Source of the DNA: Batillaria attramentaria
Lineage: Eukaryota; Mollusca; Gastropoda; Batillariidae
Assembly (NCBI GenBank): GCA_018292915.2
Contig: JACVVK020000087.1
Coordinates: 921,501-985,500 of the forward strand
Direction: 5' to 3'
DNA length: 64,000 nucleotides
In this document: piece after piece, positions 13,383-23,561 of the stretch
How the letters are laid out: the number at the start of each line of letters is the position of its first letter
How positions within the stretch are numbered: position 1 is the stretch's first letter
Made by a program: the position numbers and the translations under genes
The notes under the pieces: generated by a model
What the model saw: the letters and a program-made list of their open reading frames with translations, nothing else
Database searches by the model: none
What the model was told of the DNA's origin: nothing

Positions 13383-16300
13383 GGTCCTTATTTTCAGCTC
13401 ACCTATATAGACACTTCATGTTGGGGATAGTGTCATCAACTCACAATTTTGTGTTTTGACAAGAGTGTGCTCTTTGTTTTGCATTGTTACAGGCGTGAAT
13501 TTTTTTTTTAAAGATTTTTTTGCATGAAGTTTCTTTTATTGAATTTTTGTTCTTTCTTCTTACAGGTTGGTGGGACTGATTCGAGGATTTGCGTTTATGT
13601 CCACAAAAGACTACACCTCGGCCATTACTGCATTTCGGGCACTTGAAGCAAAGGTTAGTAGGCAGCCAGTATCAGACGTGAACTTTTTATAAGATAGCCA
13701 TGAATCACAGCCGTCAGTCACTGATAAAGTGCTGGATTTAGCAAACAGTGTTACGGAAGTTAGGTGTTTGCTGCAGGGACACTATTTGGGAAGAACTGGT
13801 TGTCACTACACGTCACAACCAAATTGTGGGTGTTTTTACTGTAGCAAAACTTTCCAAGAACAGTCAGACTGTCTCATTTAGGAAGCAGGGGACTGGAGGA
13901 GACTCAAGACTCGTTAATCGTATAATAGTTGGGTCATTGACCTGTAGTAAGTGGACTCATGAACCATACACAGCAGAACAGCGTGTGACACAGCAGGTAC
14001 AGATATCGAAGTACATCACTGAAATTGTTGCAAGAAAATGGAGAGGAGAGACAGTACGTGCGTCTTTTAGCTTTACCTGCGTACATTTGTGCACGTTTCT
14101 GTGTTGTGTACAGGCGGGACTACGAGACAACATCCATGTACAGGACTGCCTGGCTGAGTCACTGTTTACGTCAGGACAGTACACACAGGCAATAGAAGTC
14201 TTTATGCGAGTAAGTGTTTCCAGTGTATGGGTGCGGTTACAGCAGGGATGTCAATGGTGCCCGGACACAGGACTATGACTAATAGACTTGGCCAAATGTC
14301 CGATGAAAAAACTGTCCAGCAGGACAGATGTCCGATTGTTTATTTCAAGAGGAGGTCATATGTCCGATTGCGTTTTTGTTGATCACGGATATACTACTGA
14401 CATTTTTCCGAGTGAGGGCTGCCGCCTTGCGCTACTCGGGAAGCTTGCTCGCTTGCGCAGAGAATATTTTTAGTTGCACGCACGCAAAGCAAGTGACGTG
14501 TGGTTTGTGGTATTCCCTAAAAAGAAACCCTCTGATTGGCAAAGAGTTTAACCCTGATCTGTGTTTATGTGGTTCCTGTTTTACAATGCTTTTTTGTCGC
14601 ACACCAGAATGTCCTATTGTTTCGTTCCAGTTCAGGACAAATGTCCTGTTCATCTGCCACCTTCCAGGACATTTGTCCTATAGGTTTCAAGCTCCAGTGA
14701 CATCCCTGTTACAGTGTTGAAGTTCGTGACAAATGCTTTCCAGCAAAAGAAATTGACGCCCCAAACCTCTTGATGTACATGCCTGGTAGTTTTTCGAACA
14801 TGTGGAGAAGCTAATGTTATGTGAAATGGCGCATACCATTGTGTGTAGCTTATGCCATTTAGGTTTGCAAGTGTGATTTTGTAGTCTGTTGTCATCTTAG
14901 TGGAGGTCCCGTTTTGGTCCTGAATGCCGCTGTTCCTCTCCAGTTCCTCCAGAGCCCATATAGTTTAGACATACTTGTAATTTGACAGTCGCATCATCAC
15001 CCTCAGCTGATGGAATAGCTCAGCAGCTGGCAGTCCGGATAGATACACAGGCTGGGGAATTTTCAGTCATTTGGCAGTTTTCAGCCAAATTTACTATTCT
15101 TTCAGCCAAAACAAATTTTAGTTTCAGCCAAAGGAAAGGAAGGGGGGAAAAGATTGCACACAGTCATGTGTGGATACAAATGCCATATGGGACGGTCTTA
15201 CTTCATTTTTGAATGTCAGTATTTTACTTTTTGGTGCCAAGAGAGACTGCTAAATGCCTTTGAAAATGCTAAAATTTGTTTCTGTTAAATGGGGGTATTG
15301 CCCCTGTGTTCAACCAGCAGGACGTTGCCACTTGTCTAGGTTTCAGTCTTTTTTCCTCTCAGCAATTCCCCAGCCTGATACTTTTGCATTCTTTGTAATG
15401 GGTTTTAGACATTTTGTGGCATCATTTTACATTCTAATTTCAGTTTTAAAAAAACAAAACACACACACGCCATTTTGCATTCTTTTCAGGTGCGCGCCAT
15501 TGATCCATTACACATGCATAATATGGATCTGTTCGCTTACCTCCTGTCTCGTGAAAAACGCTCCAAAGAACTGCAGTCGTAAGTTGTTAATTCTAAACTT
15601 TTTTTTCTAGCCGCAGTGTGGCAGTAATGTCTGCAGACGTGTGAATGAAGTGTGGAGTTCAGTCACAAAGCGGAGAAACAAACGGATATTGTTGTGTTTT
15701 TTGTTTTTGTTTTTTTGCACAGTTATCATTACACTTGATGCGCAGGACAGAACAGAGTGAATGAGACATTGCCAAATTTAGTATTTTTAGTTTAGCTGTA
15801 TCTTAAGAGTAGTGCACATATCGTGTAGAAAGTCAACATTGTCTTGTTGTAATCTCAAAATTGACAGTGTCGGCCCATCTGTTGTCAAGGCCAGGTTCGC
15901 CCGACTGCCTATGAAGTGAAACTTTGCGTTACGGAAATTCTGATTGTGGACTTCACGCATCAGTTACTGTAGAATTTAATGGGGTTTTTTTTTGTTTTTG
16001 TTTTTTTTTACTGGTACTACTCTGCTGTGAATCCTTTTGTAAAATGTTGCATTTTAGTATTTTCCTTCTTAGCTTATCCCAGCAGCTGATGGAAGTGAAC
16101 GAGAATGCTGTGGAGCCGTGGGTGTGCATGGGTTACTACTCCCTCAACAGCGTCAACAAACAGAACGAGCGACTGGTCCGCACTGTCTACTGTGCCCAGA
16201 AGGTGAGCAGCGCTCACTGCTTGTCTGTCTACTACTGCTCCTACTACATACTGCTGCTACTAGTACTACTATATATATATATGTACCTCTGGATGTGTCG

Positions 16301-17824
16301 ATATTCATTGAACCGAATGTGAGACCTAACCAGTGTGTGTATTTGATGTCTGTATCATGTATGGCTGCGCAGAAAAATGACCTATACCTTGGTTTCAGGC
16401 CATTATCATTGATTATATAAAACTGAAGTTTGATACGTGTAATTTTGACTTTTCCCTGCAAGGTTTTTCATGCAAGATTACATGTATATATCTGTAACTT
16501 TTGTGTTAGACAGCGGAGAATATTTCTTCTCAATTTGTTAAGCAACTTTGAAAAATCTCAATTTTCGTCAGGGGTTTCTTGTCTGTAACTCTTTGCTTTA
16601 GGAAAGCCAATCATGTACGCAGCGTTCCACAGTTTGACAGAAATTGATCTTAATTGACATAAATTTATTGTCTGATTCCTAGGCGTACTCCATCAATCCA
16701 CGGTGCACGCAAGCGTTGCTCCTCAAGGGGGCAGCACTGCAGGAACTGAATCGCATGCAGGATGCTCTGCTGCATTTCCATGAGGCTGTCACTCGGGAAC
16801 CAGACAGATTTGAGACATACCAAGGTGAGGAAATTTATGAACAGTTCATTGTGTCAGTTAGTTCAAAGGGCTTTTTTCAACTTCGTGTGTGTGTGTGTGT
16901 GTGTGCGTGCGCGCTTATGTTTTGTTTTTGTTGGCTGGTTGGTTGTCGCTGCCCAAACTTTTAGCCAGTTCCAGTGGTGTTCCTTCCAGGGTCATGGGTG
17001 GAATCTACAGAAGCTGGGACAATGTTTGTAACGCATAATGATGAGGATGGCATGATGCTGCTATGGAGATCCAGGTAGTTACTAGCTACGTGATTATCAT
17101 TGTTATTAAGATGACACAAGGTGGTAGTATTGTTCTTATCACTGTTTAATTATGATGATGTTTTTTTTTTATGCAGGTCTAGTGGACTGTTACGTAGCCA
17201 GCCACAGACTGAAGGATGCAGTCACTTTGGCGACTCGAGCCTTCAGCCATCTTGGGTGCTCTGCCCGCACCAGCACTGTTAGTTTTTGCCTTTTTAAGCC
17301 TTGTAGCAGTCAATATACAGTGTTGGCAGGGGTTTTTATGTGTCTTGTTGTTTTTTTTAACTGACAACACCTTATGTCTAAAATTAGCAAATGAAAAACC
17401 CCAGTTCATGTACAGTGTAGGCAACACCAGAACATTTAAAGTTTTTTTGTCTGTTTTTGTTTTAATCAGAATTTCTACAGTATCTGTAAATTTGAAATTG
17501 CTCATGTGTTTGCATGATTCTCAGCTCTAAATGTCGTCTTCCCCCCCCCCCCCCCCCCCCTTGTCTTTTGCAGCTTCTTGCGTCCGTGTTAGCGAAAAGT
17601 CCACACACAGTTGCAAAGGTAAGGGATTTTTGAAAATTCAACTTTGTGTCTTGGGTAGGCCAGTTCTGCTTTAAGCCAGTTTATGTTTATTATCTCACTG
17701 AGGTGTAATAATAATAATAATAATATTTATAGGGCGCCTATCCCCGAGGAACGAGCTCTTACAATCTAAAACCTAAAAAAAAATTCACTCAATGTACACT
17801 ATGTAAGAACAACTAAAAAAGTAA

Positions 17825-17866
<42 letters not shown>

Positions 17867-18331
17867 CCAGAATAGAAAAAAAAATAAAGGACAGGCAGAG
17901 ACCAAGATTAAAAACCAAGAACAAGTACCTGTGATAAAACCCAAAACAAACGGACAGATTGAAATGAGCCAGATAAAACCTTAAAAGATAGTGGTGAGGA
18001 GCTACAGGTGTGACAAGACAGGAAGGTTACAGAATTTGTCCCATATATGCGTTTTTCAGGCAAAGCCTTACCTGGAGAAAGCAATGAAGCTTGACCCTTC
18101 CTACATGGAGGCAGTGTATATCATGGCAGACATTCTGTCAGGAGAACAGGAGTATGACCGCAGCATTGCCCTGTAAGAGCTGGTTGTTTTCTTTGCCTTG
18201 TGTTTGTTTGGAGTTTATGCCTGGAGTTAAGTGCATTCTTTGTTCCTTAAAATCATTTGATTGTCCCCAAGAGGAAGTTTGTTTGGAGTGTCTGGATCAG
18301 TGTTAAAGTATCGTACAATGTATAATCAGCT

Positions 18332-18382
<51 letters not shown>

Positions 18383-20634
18383 CGAGGGGAAAGGACATAC
18401 TGCAAAGGGGAAAGACAGGAAGACAGTTATTCATTCATAAGTGTGATCCAGAAATGAACTATCATTCTTCGTTCACTGATGATCATGATCATGGTGTTCT
18501 GTTCATGCAGTATGTGGTTGATGGTTGGTTTGTATGCAGGATTCGACAAGCTTTGCAGACGCAGAACGATGCTCGACTACACGAACAGCTGGCCGACTGC
18601 CTGGCACACGTCAATCAGTTTCAGGACGCGCTTGACCACTACCATATTGCACTCAGGTCAGTTGAGGGCCTTCTCTTCTGACACTGTACAGCCGAAGGTT
18701 GCATAGCGTTCACAGTCCCATTACTTTGGACAGAGTGTACAATTTGAAAGAAAGACTTGAAAAGCCATGAAATGATAGATGTCTGATTTTTGCTTTTGTT
18801 GTTTTTTTTGTTGTTGTTTTGTTGTTGTTTTTTTGTTTTGTTTTTTTTGGTTGTTTTGCTATTGTTGTTTTGGGTTTTTTTGTTTGTTTGTTTTGTTTTG
18901 TTTTGGTTTTTGGCTCCCTTGTGTGGGAGTCTATGTATTAACCCTCCGCCGTCTGTCTGTCTGTGTGTGTGTGTGTGTCCAGAAAACTTTAACATTGTCA
19001 TTTTCTCAGAATCTACAAACAGCAGAGGCACCAAACTTGGCATGCTGATAGACAACCACAAGACCTTTCAAAACATATTTTGAATGGCCTTGACTCAAGG
19101 TCAAGGTCATTAAAGCTGTCTGTTGTGAATTTTAACATTACTGTTTTCGGAGGAACTGCAAATACTAGAGGCATCAAACTTGGCATAATGATAGACATGG
19201 ATGAGATCTCATTTGAATGACCTTGACCTTTGGTCATACAAACTGTTTCAGGGAAAATTGTAATATTGCCATGAACTCAGAGCGCCAGAGACACTTTACT
19301 TGGCATGATAATGGATAGTGATAAGAGCTTTACAAACATACTCTTGTGAATGACCTTGACCTGTGTCACAAGGGAGCCATGGAGGCTTTTGCCTCTCTAG
19401 TTTTTTGTTTGTTTGTTTGTTTTGTTTTTTTTTGGGGGGGGATGCACGTATGTGTGTTCTTTTGTGGGGGGTGGGGGGTAGCTCCCACATCATGAATGAG
19501 TAAAATTTTAAGAATATTTTTAAGGGCAATGCACCAGGAAGACACTGAAGCTTAGAATCCACCCATCCACCTACATATTTCTGGATTTGCATTGACCGAA
19601 CCTTTGAGAAAAGTAGGTTGTGTTATTCTGAGGTCATTATTGTTAGCGTGTACTCAGATTCTGCGTCATTTTTCTTTGTAGCCTGGACCCATCAAGCGTG
19701 CGTGCGCGAGAAGGAATGGAGCGTGTGGAGAAGCATAATGAGATGGGGCTGGAAGGAAGCTACGATGTGGAGGTTGAGGACATGGGAGGCAGTGATAATG
19801 AGGTGAGAACCCTTGCCAAGCCAAAACCATTAAAAAAGTTAAATTTTTAATGAACCTGTTCATCCGCTCAACTCTGCCTTCCAGACACGTGTTAAAGTGC
19901 CTCTTGCACGTAAGAACAAGCATAAGAAATCATTTGTGCCATCCGCTGTTACTGTTCTGAATGCTGCACCTACATGATGTGCTGAACTTAGAAGTCTATC
20001 AGGTCAGTTCTGTATCTGCCGGCAGAAGAGTGTGATTGCAAGTAAGCGAGTATGTGCCAGTGTGTGTGTGTGTGTGTGCTTGGGGGGGGGGGGGATCTTG
20101 TTTATCTCGTTTTTTAGTCTCTCTTTTATTTTGTATTATGTCAGTGTGTGTGTGTGTGTGTGCTTTATTTTACATTATGATCTTCGTATGCGGAGCAGTT
20201 GCATGTCTAAAGACAAATTTCTGTTTTAAAATGTCTTTTTAGAACAGATAATAAAGTATTTTTGAATTTTGAATTGAAATTTGAATTGAATTTGAAAAAA
20301 ATCTGCAAAAGAAAATTCCCATATAAATTATATTGAAGTGGTGGTTACTCCTTTGACTCGTCTGCTTTTTGCCAGTACTGCATTTCTTCATGTGCGACAA
20401 ACGGGTTCAGCGTGCTGCTGTTAACACTTTCCCATCTACATGATTAAGCAGACGCTGAAAGTTCAGATGGGTTTTGCTGTTAATTATGTTTCTTCACATA
20501 ATGATATGTGATAGTTACAAATTGAAATGTTTTATTGTGTGTCTTGAGTTTTATGTTTTGTCTGTTTTCAGCCGGACTTTGACGGCAGCGATATGGAGAG
20601 TACATGGTCTGAGACGGACTTTAGTCAGCCTTGA
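5728..20634 (+). CDS. ANAPC7: Anaphase-promoting complex subunit 7 (APC7), complete
   Basis: TPR scaffold subunit of the APC/C ubiquitin ligase, which drives anaphase and mitotic exit. Exons: 5728-5793, 6248-6376, 8873-8944, 9444-9527, 10145-10260, 12926-13039, 13566-13653, 14114-14209, 15490-15578, 16073-16202, 16683-16824, 17177-17277, 17574-17618, 18060-18172, 18540-18656, 19682-19802, 20572-20634. All are GT-AG, phases join, and the total is 1686 nt = 561 aa (human 565). Colinear landmarks include MNMFEHIRQL at the start, VDVKYKLYQCHMKL, INLALARLYQQDGR, ALLLKGAALQELNRMQDAL, LEKAMKLDPSYMEAVYIMA and DALDHYHIALSLDPSS, which are TPR helices. The last two exons encode an acidic tail (EDMGGSDNEPDFDGSD), as in vertebrate APC7. 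Introns carry several transposons, one beginning about 20 bp after the exon 5 donor. The ATG was chosen by alignment of the first residues to the family. Confidence 0.97.
6428..7948. mobile_element. Non-autonomous DNA transposon, 6-bp duplication
   Basis: Inverted termini CATGGGTGAAAG (6428-6439) and its complement (7937-7948) are flanked by CATAGA at 6422-6427 and 7949-7954. Subterminal sequence is also inverted (CCTTATTTT near 6460 and 7915). Internally a roughly 130-bp block is tandemly duplicated (about 6738-6880 and 6907-7050, both with ACGGATCGTT and GATGATCGT). No transposase is present. It lies in ANAPC7 intron 2. Part of the right side (7834-7905) resembles a GC-rich block at 12789-12845. 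Confidence 0.65.
8974..9263. repeat. Palindromic MITE-like element
   Basis: GGCCCGTATGTAA at the left end and its complement TTACATACGGGCC at the right end bound a 290-bp segment. A subterminal inverted match (AGTCGAGGTT / AACCTCGACT) supports a foldback MITE. It starts about 30 bp after the donor of ANAPC7 exon 3. No clear target-site duplication was found. Confidence 0.6.
10281..11186. mobile_element. hAT-like non-autonomous element containing a nested inverted-repeat element
   Basis: Termini AGGCCTGATGAA (10281-10292) and complement (11175-11186) are flanked by GGTGCAGC (10273-10280) and GGTACAGC (11187-11194), a duplication with one mismatch. With a CAG...CTG start the core duplication is 6 bp, as in the other hAT-like copies here. 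A second inverted-repeat unit (10482-10904) and an (AC)n tract (10738-10778) lie inside. It begins 20 bp after ANAPC7 exon 5. Confidence 0.6.
10482..10904. mobile_element. Nested foldback element with ~45-bp inverted termini
   Basis: The left arm from 10482 (CCGGTGTAGGATCCGGTCC) is repeated in inverse orientation ending at 10904, with one mismatch over about 45 bp through GTCCCCCCTCTGAAGTAGTC. The short motif AAACTGCTCT is also inverted just inside the arms. There is no coding capacity. Direct repeats at the borders are not evident. Confidence 0.6.
12130..12638. mobile_element. hAT-like MITE with 41-G homopolymer
   Basis: CAGGGGCGCCGGAA at 12130-12143 and its complement at 12625-12638 are flanked by ATCAG (12125-12129 and 12639-12643). 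The interior contains a 41-base G run (12208-12248), further G and C runs, and a duplicated motif GTTGCCCGAA...AGTGAAAAG. The CAGGGGCG terminus is typical of hAT elements. It is in ANAPC7 intron 5. Homopolymer length may be affected by assembly. Confidence 0.6.
14243..14708. mobile_element. hAT-like MITE, TTACAG duplication
   Basis: CAGGGATGTCA at 14243-14253 is matched by TGACATCCCTG at 14698-14708, with TTACAG directly flanking at 14237-14242 and 14709-14714. The inside has repeated TGTCCGAT/TGTCCT motifs and no transposase. It lies in ANAPC7 intron 8. Confidence 0.65.
16963..17080 (+). repeat. Dispersed repeat 'D' (GTCATGGGTGGA family)
   Basis: The sequence CCAGTTCCAGTGGTGTTCCT then GTCATGGGTGGAATCTACAGA then GGACAATGTTTGTAACGCAT matches, in inverse orientation, 31150-31316. 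The core also matches the tandem array at 53371-53715. It lies in the intron between ANAPC7 exons 11 and 12. The class is unknown. Confidence 0.55.
17709..17863 (-). repeat. Retroelement 3' tail plus (AC)n tract
   Basis: An (AAT)n tract followed by ATTTATAGGGCGCCTATCCC, the complement of the tail seen at 692-757, then a clean (AC)n tract at about 17827-17863. It lies in the intron before ANAPC7 exon 14. Confidence 0.5.
18335..18380. repeat. (AC)n microsatellite
   Basis: About 22 AC units in ANAPC7 intron 14. Similar shorter (GT)n or (AC)n tracts occur at 8712-8738, 20697-20720, 21178-21201 and 62353-62379. Confidence 0.9.
18912..19378. repeat. Three-unit tandem repeat bounded by inverted GGCTCCCTTGTG
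   Basis: GGCTCCCTTGTG at 18912 and its complement at 19367-19378 bracket about three units of roughly 130-150 bp. Each unit contains CAAACTTGGCAT-like sequence, an AT-rich TTTTAACATT-like part and a GACCTTGACC or complementary GGTCAAGGTCA motif. It lies in ANAPC7 intron 15. It is read as a dispersed repeat family; the class is unknown. Confidence 0.6.
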
Positions 20635-21667
20635 CACTCGCCTGTGACACCCATGACATGTCTCTGTGTGTGTTAGGGTGGGTGTGTTTGAAGAGGGTGT
20701 GTGTGTGTGTGTGTGTGTGTGAGAGACTCAGACTCAGACTCAGACATTTTATTGTTCAGACATATTGTCCATAACAATGGAGTGAGCGATAAACATCGTG
20801 TGTGAGAGAGAGAGAGAGAGATAGGGTATTGTGCTTTTCTGAGGGATGTGTCATCATGAGCTCATCATATGTGTGCGGGTCGAGGGGAGGGGGAGGGGGG
20901 GTAATTCAAGTGAATTTCAAGATGCAGTCCCTGCTACAGTTGCAGTTGTATCATGTGTTGGCCAGAGACCATTGATAGTGCAGTAATTATTGAAATTCTT
21001 GGTCCAGTACTGTTTCTTGACAGAAGTGTTCAATTTTTTTTTTATGTTTTATTTTTTCTTGGGGGGGGGGATGGGGGGGGGGGGGGGGCTCTCAAGAATC
21101 TCTGTTTGCTTCACTGCCAACATTTTGATAACATTGTACAGATCATGTGTGTGTATGCAGTGCAAGATGATGTGTAGTGTGTGTGTGTGTGTGTGTGTGT
21201 GCGTATACGCAATATTGTATGTGTGTAATCTAAGCATACATCATTACATGCATTTATGAACACCAGTATTTCTGGTTCATGGATCAGTGACCTGTGTCAC
21301 ATGTACTTGCTTCAGTGTGCACCTTCATCGCTTCTCAGTTAATCTGTATGTTACAGCATTACGAGCCTCAGACCTAATTCCACCCCTTTTATTGTGAATG
21401 TGAAAAATCCAAATAAATCGAAAAGTGCTACTGTTCTTCCCAGATCTGTATGGTCTGAACTGTGAATCAAATGGTCTGATTAAAAACAAAAGTCTGTTGC
21501 ATTGTGAGGTTTCTGTAGGCTTGCACAAACAGCGCCCTTCTAACTAGAGATCTAGAAGACTGTATCCTGTACATGGACTGTATTGCATTTATTTATTTTG
21601 GAGGAAATCATGCACACTGCTCTGTGACTGTGAGCGTTTTATGTGTAGGTTTTATAAAGTATTAAAC

Positions 21668-21757
21668 TTAACTCTTTGACGACGGAGCGCAATTTCTGAC
21701 ACCCGATTTCCTATAGGAAATCGTGTCAGAATTTGCGCTCCGTCGTCAAAGAGTTAA
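21668..21757. repeat. 90-bp near-perfect palindrome with TTAA ends
   Basis: The left arm TTAACTCTTTGACGACGGAG (from 21668) pairs with the right arm ending at 21757. The arms are about 43 nt with only a short mismatch and 2-nt bulge, and almost no loop. It lies in the ANAPC7 3' UTR, upstream of the poly(A) signal, so the mRNA could form a long hairpin. TTAA at both ends and the TTAACTCTTTG start resemble piggyBac-type MITEs. Confidence 0.7.
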
Positions 21758-21816
21758 CGGTCAATGGATTGAGATTTCATTGTAGGAGACCAGTCGTGAC
21801 TGCTTGAAAAACGCCT

Positions 21817-21822
21817 AATAAA
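21817..21822 (+). terminator. Poly(A) signal AATAAA, ANAPC7
   Basis: AATAAA about 1.18 kb after the ANAPC7 stop codon is followed by a TG-rich stretch (TTTGTGTATGTGTGG) about 40 bp on, a good downstream element. It is the best candidate for the ANAPC7 mRNA end. Earlier AATAAA motifs within the last intron are not relevant. Confidence 0.6.
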
Positions 21823-21976
21823 ATTTGCACACCGACAACATTCTTGTTCATGTAATTTCTTTGTGTATGTGTGGAGGTTTCATGCATCGTGCACTGTCCA
21901 ATTTATGTTCAAAGAAACTGGTATGCGAACGCTGCGCATTTTGACAAACCTGACACAAACTTTCATGTGAAAAATC

Positions 21977-21982
21977 TTTATT
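21977..21982 (-). terminator. Poly(A) signal AATAAA, MPHOSPH9-like gene
   Basis: TTTATT on the plus strand reads AATAAA on the minus strand. On that strand it is followed by the GT-rich stretch GTTTGTGTCAGGTTTGTC. It would end an approximately 3.6-kb 3' UTR. It lies about 155 bp from the opposing ANAPC7 signal. Confidence 0.5.
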
Positions 21983-23523
21983 TGTACAAAAGTAAAAGCA
22001 TCAGCTGTATGTTGCATGTTTGATGTTCATACAAAAGTAAAAGATGCAATTTAATGCAAAACTTAAAGTCTTAAAACCATAACACCAATAACATTGTTGA
22101 AATACATGTACATTCTCACAGTGCACATACATGTATTAGCAAACTTACGCATCTTTGTGGATCAAAAACATTTCTCTTGCAGAAGCGAGTGCGAAACTTT
22201 AGCATGTACATGTCGTATGCCTTGTGCAAAGCTTTGCAATAAATCTTACTTCGATGGGGAGTTTGGAATATCCGCAAGTAGTAACGTTATTCAACGTGTG
22301 TTCCACAACCAAATCAGTTCATACCAGTGAAGCAAGTAAACCACTATTACAGCAACAACCTTGCAGTAAGAACTTCTTTATCTTAATGACTCTTTATGAA
22401 GAAGCTGTAAACCACTACAGTGTGACACGCACAGTTTAAATAAATATGACACGCTTTGAGCCGACACTACTGCTCATTTGCTAGTTTCTGATACAGATCA
22501 TACACGTTGCAACACTTGGCCATTTCACATGTAGCACATTTCTGTACCCTACAAAATGTCTATAAAATAAATATGATAAACTATAGACACTACAAAACTG
22601 AGGAAAACATGACCGGGATAAGCTAATATCACAGACAAAATTGACTTCAAATGAAATGAGTACAATTAGCTGAACGTAAGCATAAATTCTGTGATTTGTG
22701 TGTGTGTGTGTGAGCGTACAAAATACAAAAATGATAAAGATCAGCAAATCAGGATTTGTGTATCCGATAGCAAAACTTCCAGCTGTTTTGTTAATGCTGG
22801 ATAAAAACTGGAAGAACAACAAAAAGCAATGAATAAGTAATCAACAAATGCAAATGGAAGTTATTGTGCCTTCATTTGAAACGCACGACTACATGTTTTG
22901 ATACTTGTGTGTACACTCGGCCCTTTTTTGTGTCAGCACTGAAAAGGGTAGATGTTTCATTGCTCAACGTCTTCAGTCCACCCTGAATATGAATATGACT
23001 TGATCAGTCACAAAGTGGGGTTACCCAGCACTCCAAGGCAACACCTCCCTGTCTTGTACACTCAGAGCACTCAGAGTGTAGCCGTGCGCTATATCAAGTC
23101 TCCATCACACACACACTCACTCACTCACTCACTCTTGTGACACCCATTTTGCAGATGAAACAACAACAAAAAAGATAGAAAAGATTTAAAATAAAAAAAA
23201 AGAGAGAGCCATAGGATAGACTTCAGGAAGCTCACTGATGCAATGGTTACAGCACCTGATCGAAACGCTTTTTTTAAAAAGACTTTGAGAAACGCTATTA
23301 TCAAGGAAGGCCTTTTCTGCAAAACAGCACGTCACGGAAAATCGAAGGATGATGACTGGACGGAACACAGTGAAGACCTTTCAGCATCCGTACCACACCA
23401 ACTACTAGCAATAATTTTTTTCAGCAAGAATTTGTTAAATGAGTCTGGACGATGATAGACCAAATGACGCTTATAACTGAGACATAGAATTGTGCATGAC
23501 ATTAAAAAAAAAAAAAAAAAAAA

Positions 23524-23561
<38 letters not shown>

